NCBI RefSeq assembly: GCF_001761325.1
Contig: NZ_CP017478.1
Location: 688,001-752,000 of the forward strand
Reading direction: 5' to 3'
Length of the DNA: 64,000 nucleotides
Source of the DNA: Urechidicola croceus
Lineage (GTDB): Bacteria > Bacteroidota > Bacteroidia > Flavobacteriales > Flavobacteriaceae
Shown: positions 24,836 through 33,158 of the stretch, one piece after another
How positions within the stretch are numbered: position 1 is the first letter of the stretch
Layout: each line of letters begins with the position of its first letter
Program-made: the position numbers and the translations under genes
Notes under the pieces: model-generated
Database searches by the model: none
Told to the model about the DNA's origin: nothing
Seen by the model: only the letters and a program-made list of their open reading frames with translations

Positions 24836-25957
24836 CTAAATACTATTTGAGACAATTCTAAAAGCCATTTTTTCAACATGTTTTTTAGCGTTTTTTATGG
24901 CTTCATCAAATGTAATATTCATTTCCATTATTGAATTTATTCCAGTAGGTTTTAGTTTCTCCTCAATAAGTTCTCTGTCATTTACAACACCAGCAATAAT
25001 ATAGAAAGGAATTTTATACTTTATTGCAATTTCACTTACCCCATTTACCACTTTCCCTTCTAAAGTTTGCTTATCAACGCTTCCTTCACCAGTAATGATA
25101 TAATCAATTTTATCATTTAAATGGTCAATAAATTTTGTTTTTTCTATAATAAAATTAATTCCAGATTTTATTTCAGCATTTAAAAAACAAACTGCTCCTG
25201 CTCCCAACCCACCTGCTGCACCTCCACCTTCAAGGTTTTCAATATCTTTATAAAGATATTTATATACTTGCTTACTAAAATTAACCAAACCTAAATCAAG
25301 TAATTCAATTTCTTTTGAAGATGCTCCTTTTTGCTTACCATAAGTATATGCAGCTCCATGTAAACCATACAATGGATTTTTAACATCACACACTACTGTA
25401 AAGTTAATTTTTGAAAAATTAATTTTTACATTACTTGAGTCTATTTTTGAAATATTAATTAACTCTTTTCCGATAGGATTAATTAATTGATTACTAGAGT
25501 TATAAAAATTGTAACCTAAAGCAGAAGCCATGCCTATTCCTGCATCATTTGTAGCACTTCCACCAATGAATAGTGTTATATTTTCAGCACCTTTCTCAAT
25601 TGCATCTAAAATTAATTGACCTGTACCAATGGTGGATGTATAAAAGCAATTTTGCTCTTCTTTTTTCAATAATTGTAGTCCGCTAGCATTTGACATTTCA
25701 ATAAAAGCATTTTTACCAGATATCATATATTGAGCATATATTTTTTGAAATATTGGATTTTTGACTTCAACAGAAACTGGTTTTAAATCGAAATAATTTT
25801 GCAAAATATCTAGTGTACCTTCACCCCCATCGGCCAAAGGGTGCTTTATTACTTCAACAGAATCATCAAATATTTTTACTCCTCGTTCAACTGCATCACA
25901 AACTTGTTGTGCTGAAAGTGATCCTTTAAATTTATCTGGTGCAATTAAAACTTTCAT
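24836..25957 (-). CDS. Glycerate kinase, GlxK/GarK family
   Basis: A 373-residue enzyme that phosphorylates D-glycerate with ATP, in this family usually giving 2-phosphoglycerate. Family motifs are MKVLIAPDKFKGSLSA at the N-terminus, HPLADGGEGTLDIL, TLFIGGSATNDAGIGMASALG and GGGAAGGLGAGAVCFL with TGEGSVDKQTLEGKV. Length is normal. It is the last gene of a three-gene operon with a symporter (18 bases upstream) and a GH63 hydrolase. Its job is probably to feed glycerate released by the hydrolase into glycolysis. Confidence 0.95.
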   Translation of the reverse strand: MKVLIAPDKFKGSLSAQQVCDAVERGVKIFDDSVEVIKHPLADGGEGTLDILQNYFDLKPVSVEVKNPIFQKIYAQYMISGKNAFIEMSNASGLQLLKKEEQNCFYTSTIGTGQLILDAIEKGAENITLFIGGSATNDAGIGMASALGYNFYNSSNQLINPIGKELINISKIDSSNVKINFSKINFTVVCDVKNPLYGLHGAAYTYGKQKGASSKEIELLDLGLVNFSKQVYKYLYKDIENLEGGGAAGGLGAGAVCFLNAEIKSGINFIIEKTKFIDHLNDKIDYIITGEGSVDKQTLEGKVVNGVSEIAIKYKIPFYIIAGVVNDRELIEEKLKPTGINSIMEMNITFDEAIKNAKKHVEKMAFRIVSNSI

Positions 25958-25975
25958 TCAATTTAAATTATTTTT

Positions 25976-27595
25976 TTAAAATGCTTGAAGTATAGTTGGT
26001 AGATACAAACTAAACACAATAATTACAATAAAAAAGATAGTAAGAATAAGTACTTCTTTGGATAAAAAATCTTCACGTTTAAGAGAGAAATCAATTGTAA
26101 ATCCTTCTTTAGCTTTTGATTTATAAAGTTCACTAAATACTAATGCGAGTATTATTGTAATTACAAAACCTGTAAGGTTAAACCAGATCCAGAATATGTT
26201 TTCAAAATTAATTTTAATTAAAATATTTATAATAACACCACCTATTAAACCAACGTTCATACCTATATGATTCACTTTCTTAATTAGTATTGCTATCACA
26301 AAAGTTGCTAAAATTGGCCCATAAAATTGTGAAGATATAATGTTAATCAACTCAATAACCGTTCCTTTACTTCCACCAAACAAATATGCAGCAGCAATAC
26401 AAACAATACCCCAAAATACTACTGATATTTTTGAATATTTCATATATTTTTCGATACTTAATTTTGATTTTCCTCTATTGAAAATATCTTCAACACTTAC
26501 TGCACCTAAAGAATTAATGGTAGAACTTAAAGAAGACATTGCAGCCGATAAAATACCAACAATTAAAATACCTATTAAACCGTGTGGTAAGTATTTAGTT
26601 ATAAAAACCGGAATCATTAAATCTGGTTTAATTCCATTTAGGGCATACTGTTCTGGGTAATGAATTTTAGTCATTTCAGTTATTTCTGCTAAAAAATCTG
26701 GAGTTAATGTTACTAAAGCTCCAATAATTAGCCCCATAATTGAATATACCAATACTACAGGAAAACGCAACAAGCCATTGGCTAATAATAATTTTTTTAT
26801 AGTTGCTTCATTTTTGGCAGACATTAATCTTTGCGCCTGAGTTTGATCTGTTCCGTAATAGGAAAGATATAAAAACAATCCACCTAAAACCATTGGCCAG
26901 AATCCAAATTCGCCTCCATCAAAGCCATAATTTGAAAATTCAATTACATTTAATCTTTCAGGTGAAAAACCTGTAAATTCAGGATTATGGCTTAATAGAT
27001 TCCATCCATATACCATGCAAATTATCAATCCAAAAAATAAAATAATCATTTGAATGGCATCTCCCCAAACAACAGCTTTCATTCCACCTTGATAGGAATA
27101 AATTAAGGTAATAACACTTATTATTAAAATGGTCCAATGAAAACTAATGTTTAAAACTGCTTGTAAAATCATAGCAATAGTATATACCATTACACCTGTT
27201 GCTAATGACCTACTTATTTGAAATACAATACTTAAAATGATTCTTGTTGAAGTTGAAAATCTCTTTTCAACGTATTCATAAATACTTACAATATTTGCTC
27301 TATATAATGGTGGAATAATAATTAGCATAATACCAATCATTGCAAGTGGAACAGCAAATTCAAAAGTAAGCCATTTCATCCCTCCATTTTGTGCCAACCC
27401 AACAAACGCTGGAGCTGAAATAAAACTAATTGCAGATAATTGAGTAGCCATCGTTGAGAGACTTAAAGGAAACCAACCCATATCTTGACCACCTAAAAAA
27501 TAATCTTTAGCATTTTTATTTTCTTTAAAAAAATAACCCAATCCTAAAAAACCAATGGAATATGCGATAACAATTAAATAATCTAGCCAATTCAT
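25976..27595 (-). CDS. Sodium/solute symporter (SSS family)
   Basis: A 539-residue inner-membrane transporter with about 14 hydrophobic segments, starting MNWLDYLIVIAYSIGFLGLGYFF. SSS-family features include FFKENKNAKDYFLGGQDMGW after the first helix, SYQGGMKAVVWGDAIQ and YYGTDQTQAQRLMSAKNE. It belongs to the sodium-coupled group that carries sugars, myo-inositol or organic acids. It sits between the GH63 hydrolase and glycerate kinase genes, so the most likely cargo is a glyceric-acid glycoside such as mannosylglycerate or glucosylglycerate, though this is inference from context. Confidence 0.92.
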   Translation of the reverse strand: MNWLDYLIVIAYSIGFLGLGYFFKENKNAKDYFLGGQDMGWFPLSLSTMATQLSAISFISAPAFVGLAQNGGMKWLTFEFAVPLAMIGIMLIIIPPLYRANIVSIYEYVEKRFSTSTRIILSIVFQISRSLATGVMVYTIAMILQAVLNISFHWTILIISVITLIYSYQGGMKAVVWGDAIQMIILFFGLIICMVYGWNLLSHNPEFTGFSPERLNVIEFSNYGFDGGEFGFWPMVLGGLFLYLSYYGTDQTQAQRLMSAKNEATIKKLLLANGLLRFPVVLVYSIMGLIIGALVTLTPDFLAEITEMTKIHYPEQYALNGIKPDLMIPVFITKYLPHGLIGILIVGILSAAMSSLSSTINSLGAVSVEDIFNRGKSKLSIEKYMKYSKISVVFWGIVCIAAAYLFGGSKGTVIELINIISSQFYGPILATFVIAILIKKVNHIGMNVGLIGGVIINILIKINFENIFWIWFNLTGFVITIILALVFSELYKSKAKEGFTIDFSLKREDFLSKEVLILTIFFIVIIVFSLYLPTILQAF

Positions 27596-27614
27596 AATAG
27601 TAGTTTTTTTGAAA

Positions 27615-28925
27615 TTAATTATTTAGTAAATCTAAAAACAAGGAAGCACTCCAAGAGAAATTATAACCTCCATAACCTCCTTTTTCTGAATTATAAATAC
27701 TTTTTCTTGGATCGAAATACTCGTAAAAGCCTTCTTTTTTAATTAATTCTATACTGTCATCTTTTACTCTTTGTGCAATATTCTTAAATCCATAATCTTT
27801 TAAACCAAAATACAATATCCAATTTAAATTAATCCAAACTGGACCTCTCCAATATTTTTTTGGATTGAATCTTTCACTTGTTGGATCGAAAGAGGCGCAT
27901 AAATACATATCATCACTTCCAAATTTATTCATCATAGTATTTACTAAAGTTTTAGCCCTTTCTTTACTTGATATTCCAGCAAATAGTGGTGAAAAAGAAG
28001 ATGAACTAACAAAGCGAATTGGTTTCTCATTTCTTAAATCATAATGAATATAAGCCCCTAATTCTGTATCAAATAATTTATTATTAAAAGTAGCGATACT
28101 TTTATCTTGCCATTGTTGTAATTGTTCAATTTTATCTTCATTTTTCCCTAAAATATTATACAAAGAAATTAAGGAATCATTCGATTTAATTAACATTGAA
28201 TTAAACAAAGGGTCTTGCACTAAAAATGGTGATAACTCTGCTATTTTTTCATCTGAATAATTATGTTGTTTTGCTATTTCTATGATGTGTAAATAATGAT
28301 CATATTCTCTTCTTGAAGGTCTTTGTGACGGGTCTACCAAATCAGTATCTCGCCTTGTAAACTCATATTCTGGTGGATTCATTGTTTTCCAGATATCATC
28401 CCAAAGTGGTGAATTATCTGTTCCAGATTCCCAGTTATGATAGATATAAACCAATCCTTCATTTTGAGGATCTCTATTTTCATAAAAATACTTATGATTA
28501 TTGTATACTTTATCTATATTATTCTTGATAAAATTAAGAACATCTTTTTTATCCTCAGCAATAGTATACATTTTCTCTAAAGTAAAACCGACAACAGGTG
28601 GTTGTGTCATTCCTGTAGATGGATATTTTCGGTTTGATAATGGATGTAATTCTGATTGGTGAAAATCTTTACCTGGAAAATAAGTGTCAGTCTCTACATG
28701 AAAAATAATATGTGGAATAAATCCATTTCCCCATTGTGCATTTAAGAGAGTTTCAATTTCTTTTTTTGCTTTATTCATGTCATAATGAGCAAGACCTATA
28801 GCAATAAATCCTGAATCCCATTTCCATTGGAATGGATACAAACCTTTACATGGAATTGAATATCCTTTTTCTTGAAAATTATTATTTAAAACAATTTTAG
28901 CATCATTAATTAAGTCTTTTTTCAT
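27615..28925 (-). CDS. GH63-type hydrolase, likely mannosylglycerate/glucosylglycerate hydrolase
   Basis: A 436-residue (alpha/alpha)6-barrel glycosidase of the short GH63 type. Motifs are FQWKWDSGFIAIGLAHYD (33-50), NWESGTDNSPLWDD (164-177) with the likely catalytic acid Asp170, YWRGPVWINLNW, and GGYGGYNFSWSASLF at the C-terminus. The length matches bacterial mannosylglycerate and glucosylglycerate hydrolases of GH63 better than trehalases. There is no signal peptide, so the substrate must be imported first, matching the symporter next to it. Glycerate released would be used by the glycerate kinase. A short trehalase-like or other glucosidase role is the alternative. Confidence 0.82.
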   Translation of the reverse strand: MKKDLINDAKIVLNNNFQEKGYSIPCKGLYPFQWKWDSGFIAIGLAHYDMNKAKKEIETLLNAQWGNGFIPHIIFHVETDTYFPGKDFHQSELHPLSNRKYPSTGMTQPPVVGFTLEKMYTIAEDKKDVLNFIKNNIDKVYNNHKYFYENRDPQNEGLVYIYHNWESGTDNSPLWDDIWKTMNPPEYEFTRRDTDLVDPSQRPSRREYDHYLHIIEIAKQHNYSDEKIAELSPFLVQDPLFNSMLIKSNDSLISLYNILGKNEDKIEQLQQWQDKSIATFNNKLFDTELGAYIHYDLRNEKPIRFVSSSSFSPLFAGISSKERAKTLVNTMMNKFGSDDMYLCASFDPTSERFNPKKYWRGPVWINLNWILYFGLKDYGFKNIAQRVKDDSIELIKKEGFYEYFDPRKSIYNSEKGGYGGYNFSWSASLFLDLLNN

Positions 28926-29080
28926 ATTTGAAAGGTTTTATTTTAAGAATGTATTCACATTAATAACATATTCAAAAAACTAAAATCTAATCATGATATT
29001 AAATGATATATAATTAGTATAAGTTAATGTAGTTGTGAAATTATAACACTAAAAAGGAAATTTTTATCAAAAAACATAGA

Positions 29081-29122
29081 AATACTTATGCAAACGTTTG
29101 CGAGAACGTTTGCATAAGTATT
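29081..29122. promoter_or_regulatory. LacI-type operator palindrome in the divergent promoter region
   Basis: Arms AATACTTATGCAAACGTT (29081-29098) and AACGTTTGCATAAGTATT (29105-29122) form a perfect 18-bp inverted repeat around TGCGAG. Inside it, GCAAACGTTTGC (29090-29101) is itself a perfect 12-bp LacI/GalR-family dyad, and a second AACGTTTGC half follows. It lies between the divergent LacI gene and the hydrolase-symporter-kinase operon, so it is very likely the operator for both. Confidence 0.8.
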
Positions 29123-29164
29123 TTTTTATTGTTATTATTACCATAATCATCAATACACTTTGTT

Positions 29165-30196
29165 TTGCCAAATAAAAATGTTGTCACTCTAAAAAAGTTA
29201 GCTAAAGAACTTGGCATTTCAATTTCGACAGTTTCAAGAGCATTAAGTAATCATCCAGATATTAGTTCTGAAACAAAAGCACGTGTTAAAGAAACTGCTA
29301 AACGTTTACATTATATTCCAAATTTGTTTGCCAAAGGTTTTAGAACTCACAAAACATTTATAATTGGCTTAATAGTTCCTGACATATCACATTATTTTAC
29401 ATCTACTCTCATAAAAGGCATTATGCAGGAAGCTGAATTGAATGGATACAAAGTAATTGTTTCTGAATCTAGAAATAATGAATTAAAACAAACTGAAATG
29501 CTGCAAACAATGAATCAATTTGGTGTTGATGGTGTTTTATTATCATTAGCTAGAACCACTAAAAATTTTGATGAAATAATAAACACATTGCAACTAAGAC
29601 CTTTAGTTTTGGTTGATAAGGTTTCTACCAAAGTACCTTGTACACAAATTGTTATAGATGATGAGGATGCGGCATTTAGAATAGTCGAGCATTTAATACA
29701 AACAGGTAAAAAAAGAATTGCCATAATTAAAGAAACCGAAAAATCATTTAATTCTGAGATGCGCTATTTAGGCTATATAAGGGCACTTAAAACGTATAAA
29801 ATTGAAATTGACAAAAGTTTAATACTAAGTTCTGAAGATATTTCAATGGAACAAGGAAAAAGACTCGGAACACTATTAATAAGTATGAAAAATAGGCCTG
29901 ATGGAATATTTTGCATTACCGATTCTGCAGCTATTGGAGTTATAAAAGCATTAAATCATAATAAAATTCCCATTCCTAATGAAATTGCAGTTGCAGGTTT
30001 TAGTAATAATAAAGCTTCAGTAATTATTCAACCAAAATTAACAACAATAGATCAACCAGGAAAAAAAATTGGAGAAGTTGCTGTTAAATATTTACTAGAA
30101 GAAATAAATAATGATATAAAAGTGTCTAATAAAACAATTGAAATAAAAACGAATTTAATAGTACGTGATTCCACTTTTAAATCTAATTATACATAA
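29165..30196 (+). CDS. LacI-family regulator of the hydrolase/symporter operon
   Basis: A 343-residue LacI-family protein. The start is TTG at 29165: no ATG precedes the HTH (VTLKKLAKELGISISTVSRAL) in this frame after an upstream stop at 29144. The hinge helix KARVKETAKRLHYIPN and sensor domain (IIGLIVPDISHYFT, GVDGVLLSLA, TTIDQPGKKIGEVAVKYLLEEI) are complete. It is divergent from the GH63 operon, with 239 bases between starts and a strong operator palindrome close to its own start, so it probably represses both units until a substrate-derived inducer appears. Confidence 0.92.
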   Translation: MPNKNVVTLKKLAKELGISISTVSRALSNHPDISSETKARVKETAKRLHYIPNLFAKGFRTHKTFIIGLIVPDISHYFTSTLIKGIMQEAELNGYKVIVSESRNNELKQTEMLQTMNQFGVDGVLLSLARTTKNFDEIINTLQLRPLVLVDKVSTKVPCTQIVIDDEDAAFRIVEHLIQTGKKRIAIIKETEKSFNSEMRYLGYIRALKTYKIEIDKSLILSSEDISMEQGKRLGTLLISMKNRPDGIFCITDSAAIGVIKALNHNKIPIPNEIAVAGFSNNKASVIIQPKLTTIDQPGKKIGEVAVKYLLEEINNDIKVSNKTIEIKTNLIVRDSTFKSNYT

Positions 30197-30241
30197 CTAA
30201 TGATATAGTGCAAACAACTTTATATCAATAAAATTGATAAA

Positions 30242-30269
30242 AAAAGCCCATCAACAATGATGGGCTTTT
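30242..30269. terminator. Bidirectional terminator between the LacI and cold-shock genes
   Basis: AAAAGCCCATCA (30242-30253) pairs perfectly with TGATGGGCTTTT (30258-30269) around ACAA. It has the same stem core as the terminator of the second cold-shock gene at 45949. Confidence 0.9.
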
Positions 30270-30290
30270 ATAAAACTTGAAGTATATGTA

Positions 30291-30482
30291 TTAAATAACT
30301 TTTACGTTTACTGCGTTTAAGCCTTTGTTACCTTCTTGTAGATCAAATTCAACTTCATCGCCTTCACGAATTTCATCTACTAATCCAGAAATGTGTACAA
30401 AGTGGTCTTTTTCAACTCCTGATTCTGTGATAAATCCAAATCCTTTTGCGTCATTGAAAAATTTTACTGTTCCTTTACTCAT
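30291..30482 (-). CDS. Cold-shock (CspA-type) RNA-binding protein, copy 1
   Basis: A 63-residue single cold-shock domain starting MSKGTVKFFNDAKGFGFI, with RNP1-like KGFGFI and RNP2-like HFVHIS motifs. A frame opening upstream would add 20 residues, but that stretch contains the likely promoter (30517-30546), so I use the ATG at 30482. It should act as a cytoplasmic RNA chaperone. It is nearly the same as the protein at 46000, differing at about nine positions. Confidence 0.93.
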   Translation of the reverse strand: MSKGTVKFFNDAKGFGFITESGVEKDHFVHISGLVDEIREGDEVEFDLQEGNKGLNAVNVKVI

Positions 30483-30516
30483 TCTAATGTAATTTAATGT
30501 TATATTTATTGAAGTG

Positions 30517-30546
30517 CAAATATGACCCCAATTTTTGGACATACAA
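30517..30546 (-). promoter_or_regulatory. Promoter of cold-shock gene 1
   Basis: Read on the minus strand: TTG (30546-30544), 19 bases, then CATATTTG (30524-30517), one change from the Bacteroidota -7 consensus TAnnTTTG. Transcription would start near 30510, leaving a leader of about 28 bases. This supports the shorter start chosen for the protein. Confidence 0.6.
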
Positions 30547-30786
30547 CATTATATTTAATTTCTTTTCAGTTTATTATAAATTACAGTTTAGGAGAAGATT
30601 TTAATTAGTAATAATCGACTCATTAAATACCAAAACTTAGAAATTATATTGTTTACCTGATTTAACATCAGAATAAAAGAAAAATTTTTAAAAAAAATAA
30701 TTCTTGCAAACCAAATAGTAACAGTTAAACAAAAAAATAACTTATAATCAAAAGGTCAAATACTATTTTTTGTCTTGTTTTAATGA
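30543..30786. other. AT-rich spacer upstream of cold-shock gene 1
   Basis: Apart from the -33 element near 30544, no gene, hairpin or repeat was seen. The upstream dehydrogenase gene ends at 30787 without a clear terminator. Confidence 0.5.
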
Positions 30787-31845
30787 TTAACTTTTTAATG
30801 AAGCCATATCAATTACAAATCGGTACTTTACATCATTGCCTGTAACTCGATCATACGCAGTATTTATATCTTGCATATTGATAAGTTCAATATCACTTGT
30901 AATATTGTGTTCTCCACAAAAATCTAACATTTCTTGAGTTTCTTTAATTCCTCCTATTAAGGAACCTGCAATACGCTTTCTTCCCATAATAATACCTCCT
31001 CCGTGAAATGGTTTTAAAGGTTCTACAGCACCAACTAGTACCATTGTTGCATCTATTTTTAGCAGTCCTAAATACGGATCCATTTCATGACCAACAGGTA
31101 TTGTGTTCAATATAAAATCAAAACTACCTTGATGTTTCTTCATGTCTTCCGGATCTTTAGAAACTAAAACTTCATGTGCTCCTAACCTTTTAGCATCTTT
31201 ACCTTTTTCAGGAGAAGTGGTAATCATTACAACATGTGCGCCTAGTGCATTTGCAAATTTTACGCCCATATGCCCTAAACCTCCTAAACCAATGACACCA
31301 ACCTTATCCCCTTTTTTCACTTTCCAATGACTTAATGGTGACCAAGTTGTGATACCTGCACACAATAACGGAGCCGTTGCAGCTTCATCTAAATTTTCTG
31401 GTATTCGCAATACAAATTGTTTATCGACAACTACTGATGTTGAATATCCACCATAAGTTTGTGCTCCTGAAATATGCTTGTCAATACTATTATATGTGAA
31501 TGTAGCACCATTTTCGCAAAACTGTTCTAAATTTTGTTCACAAGATGAACATGTATGGCACGAATCTACTAAACAGCCAACTCCTACCAAATCTCCTACT
31601 TTGTAATTACTAACACCATTTCCTATTTCTACTATACGACCAATAATTTCATGACCTGGAACCACAGGATACGTAGAACCTTTCCAATCATTTCTTACTG
31701 TATGTATATCACTATGACACACGCCACAATATGTTATATCTATTTTTATATCATCTAGACCAACTATTCTTCGTTGTATATCTAAGGGTTTTAAATCTTC
31801 TGTAGAGCCTGTTGCTCCATATGCTTTTACTGTTGTTGTTGACAT
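30787..31845 (-). CDS. Zinc-dependent NADP alcohol dehydrogenase (cinnamyl/YahK type)
   Basis: A 352-residue medium-chain dehydrogenase. The catalytic zinc site is seen in ITYCGVCHSDIH and VPGHEIIGRI, the structural zinc cysteines in CLVDSCHTCSSCEQNLEQFC, and the nucleotide fold in VGVIGLGGLGHMGVKFA. It should interconvert aldehydes and primary alcohols in the cytoplasm. It is the last gene of a four-gene operon with OsmC, dienelactone-hydrolase-like and old-yellow-enzyme genes, spaced 4 to 34 bases, which suggests a reactive-carbonyl or electrophile detoxification unit. Confidence 0.93.
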   Translation of the reverse strand: MSTTTVKAYGATGSTEDLKPLDIQRRIVGLDDIKIDITYCGVCHSDIHTVRNDWKGSTYPVVPGHEIIGRIVEIGNGVSNYKVGDLVGVGCLVDSCHTCSSCEQNLEQFCENGATFTYNSIDKHISGAQTYGGYSTSVVVDKQFVLRIPENLDEAATAPLLCAGITTWSPLSHWKVKKGDKVGVIGLGGLGHMGVKFANALGAHVVMITTSPEKGKDAKRLGAHEVLVSKDPEDMKKHQGSFDFILNTIPVGHEMDPYLGLLKIDATMVLVGAVEPLKPFHGGGIIMGRKRIAGSLIGGIKETQEMLDFCGEHNITSDIELINMQDINTAYDRVTGNDVKYRFVIDMASLKS

Positions 31846-31849
31846 AGTT

Positions 31850-32275
31850 CTATGAGTTTGTTAATGTGACTTTTAATTCAATGTTTGTATCTAATAATTT
31901 TGATATTGGACAAACTTCCTTGGCTTTATGAGCAATTTGTTGAAATTGTTCGGCATCAATATTAGGAACATCACCTTCAAGATTTAAGGTGATTTTAGTT
32001 ACTGCTCCATCTTCAAAAGTTACCGTTGCATCAACATCTAACGTAGTAGCTGTGAAATTTTCTTCATTTAGCAAAAAACTCAATTGCATTGTAAAACATC
32101 CTGCATGCGCTGCACCAATTAACTCTTCTGGATTTGTTCCTTTTTCTCCATCTTCAAAACGAGTATGAAATGAATATGGAGTTTTATCAAGCACTTTACT
32201 TGCTGATGTTAAAGTTCCTTTTCCTTCTTTTCCGCTGCCTTTCCATTGAGCATTTGCTTTTCTAGTGAATTTCAT
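31850..32275 (-). CDS. OsmC-family peroxiredoxin
   Basis: A 141-residue thiol hydroperoxidase. The OsmC pattern is present: FHTRFEDGEKGTNPEELIGAAHAGCFTMQLSF, which holds the first reactive Cys, and CPISKLL with the second. It reduces organic hydroperoxides, typically with lipoyl or other dithiol donors. It is four bases upstream of the dehydrogenase gene in the same operon, supporting a stress-defence role. Confidence 0.93.
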   Translation of the reverse strand: MKFTRKANAQWKGSGKEGKGTLTSASKVLDKTPYSFHTRFEDGEKGTNPEELIGAAHAGCFTMQLSFLLNEENFTATTLDVDATVTFEDGAVTKITLNLEGDVPNIDAEQFQQIAHKAKEVCPISKLLDTNIELKVTLTNS

Positions 32276-32287
32276 AATTAAATATTT

Positions 32288-33124
32288 TTAGTTATTAAAT
32301 GTTACCGTTAATAAATTCTGTAATGCTTGCCATGATTTTGCATCTGCTTCTGCATTATATTCTAGTGGCAAATTAAACTTTTCACCTAATGCTGTTGCAC
32401 CTTTACTAGTATAAGCATGTTTTGCGTTTTCATAAGTTATGTATTGATAATCTGCTTTAACACTATCCATTTCACGTTTAAAAGTAACTACAGATTCTGG
32501 AGATACAAACGGATCTTCAGCACCATTAGCAACTAATACTTTGGCCTTTAATTTATCATTTGGCATAACTGGTAGATGTACACCACTATGAAATGCTGCA
32601 ACTGCGTCTAAATCTTCTCCTAAATTTGCCATAGTAAGTACAACACTACCTCCAAAACAATATCCAATAGCAGCAATTTTTGTTTCATCTACGGAAGGAT
32701 GCTTTTTAAGCAACTGTAAAGCCGAATCAAAACGTGCCTTTGCTTCGTCAATATTTTTCATTACCATTCCAGAAAATTTCCCTGCGTCACCAGGATGTGC
32801 AGCCTGTTTACCATCTCCATACATATCAATTGCAATTGCTGTATAACCAAGTTCGGCAAGCATATCTGCTCTTTCGCGTGTGTAGTCATTGTGACCCCAC
32901 CATTCGTGCACGACTATGACTCCTGGTCTTTTTTTACTTGTGTTTTTATCATAAACAATATAGCCCTTCATTTCAGTAGTATCAGTGTTATAAGTAATTT
33001 CCTGACCATCTAGAATAACTTCAACATCATTTGTAGTTTCTACTGCTGTGTTTTGTTTTGCTTTTTTATTACAAGAAGTTAATATGATTGTAAATAGAAA
33101 AAGTAATAACTTTAGTGTTTTCAT
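32288..33124 (-). CDS. Dienelactone-hydrolase-family lipoprotein
   Basis: A 278-residue alpha/beta-hydrolase with a lipoprotein signal (MKTLKLLLFLFTIILTSC, Cys18). The domain shows PGVIVVHEWWGHNDYTRERADMLAELGYTAIAIDMYG, a nucleophile elbow AIGYCFGGSVVL in which Cys takes the nucleophile place as in dienelactone hydrolases, and the late His in YENAKHAYT. It probably acts in the periplasm on an ester or lactone. Its neighbours are OsmC (12 bases) and the flavin ene-reductase (34 bases). Confidence 0.9.
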   Translation of the reverse strand: MKTLKLLLFLFTIILTSCNKKAKQNTAVETTNDVEVILDGQEITYNTDTTEMKGYIVYDKNTSKKRPGVIVVHEWWGHNDYTRERADMLAELGYTAIAIDMYGDGKQAAHPGDAGKFSGMVMKNIDEAKARFDSALQLLKKHPSVDETKIAAIGYCFGGSVVLTMANLGEDLDAVAAFHSGVHLPVMPNDKLKAKVLVANGAEDPFVSPESVVTFKREMDSVKADYQYITYENAKHAYTSKGATALGEKFNLPLEYNAEADAKSWQALQNLLTVTFNN

Positions 33125-33158
33125 AAGTTTTATTTTATAGTTTAGTTTAAAAAATTCA

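Noticed and set aside
29081-29122. Reading the palindrome as a terminator because of the following T-run
   Set aside because: It lies in a divergent intergenic region upstream of both genes and contains a LacI-type dyad, so operator function fits better.
30483-30542. 20-residue N-terminal extension of cold-shock protein 1
   Set aside because: The extension would cover the promoter elements and is absent from the paralogue at 46000.
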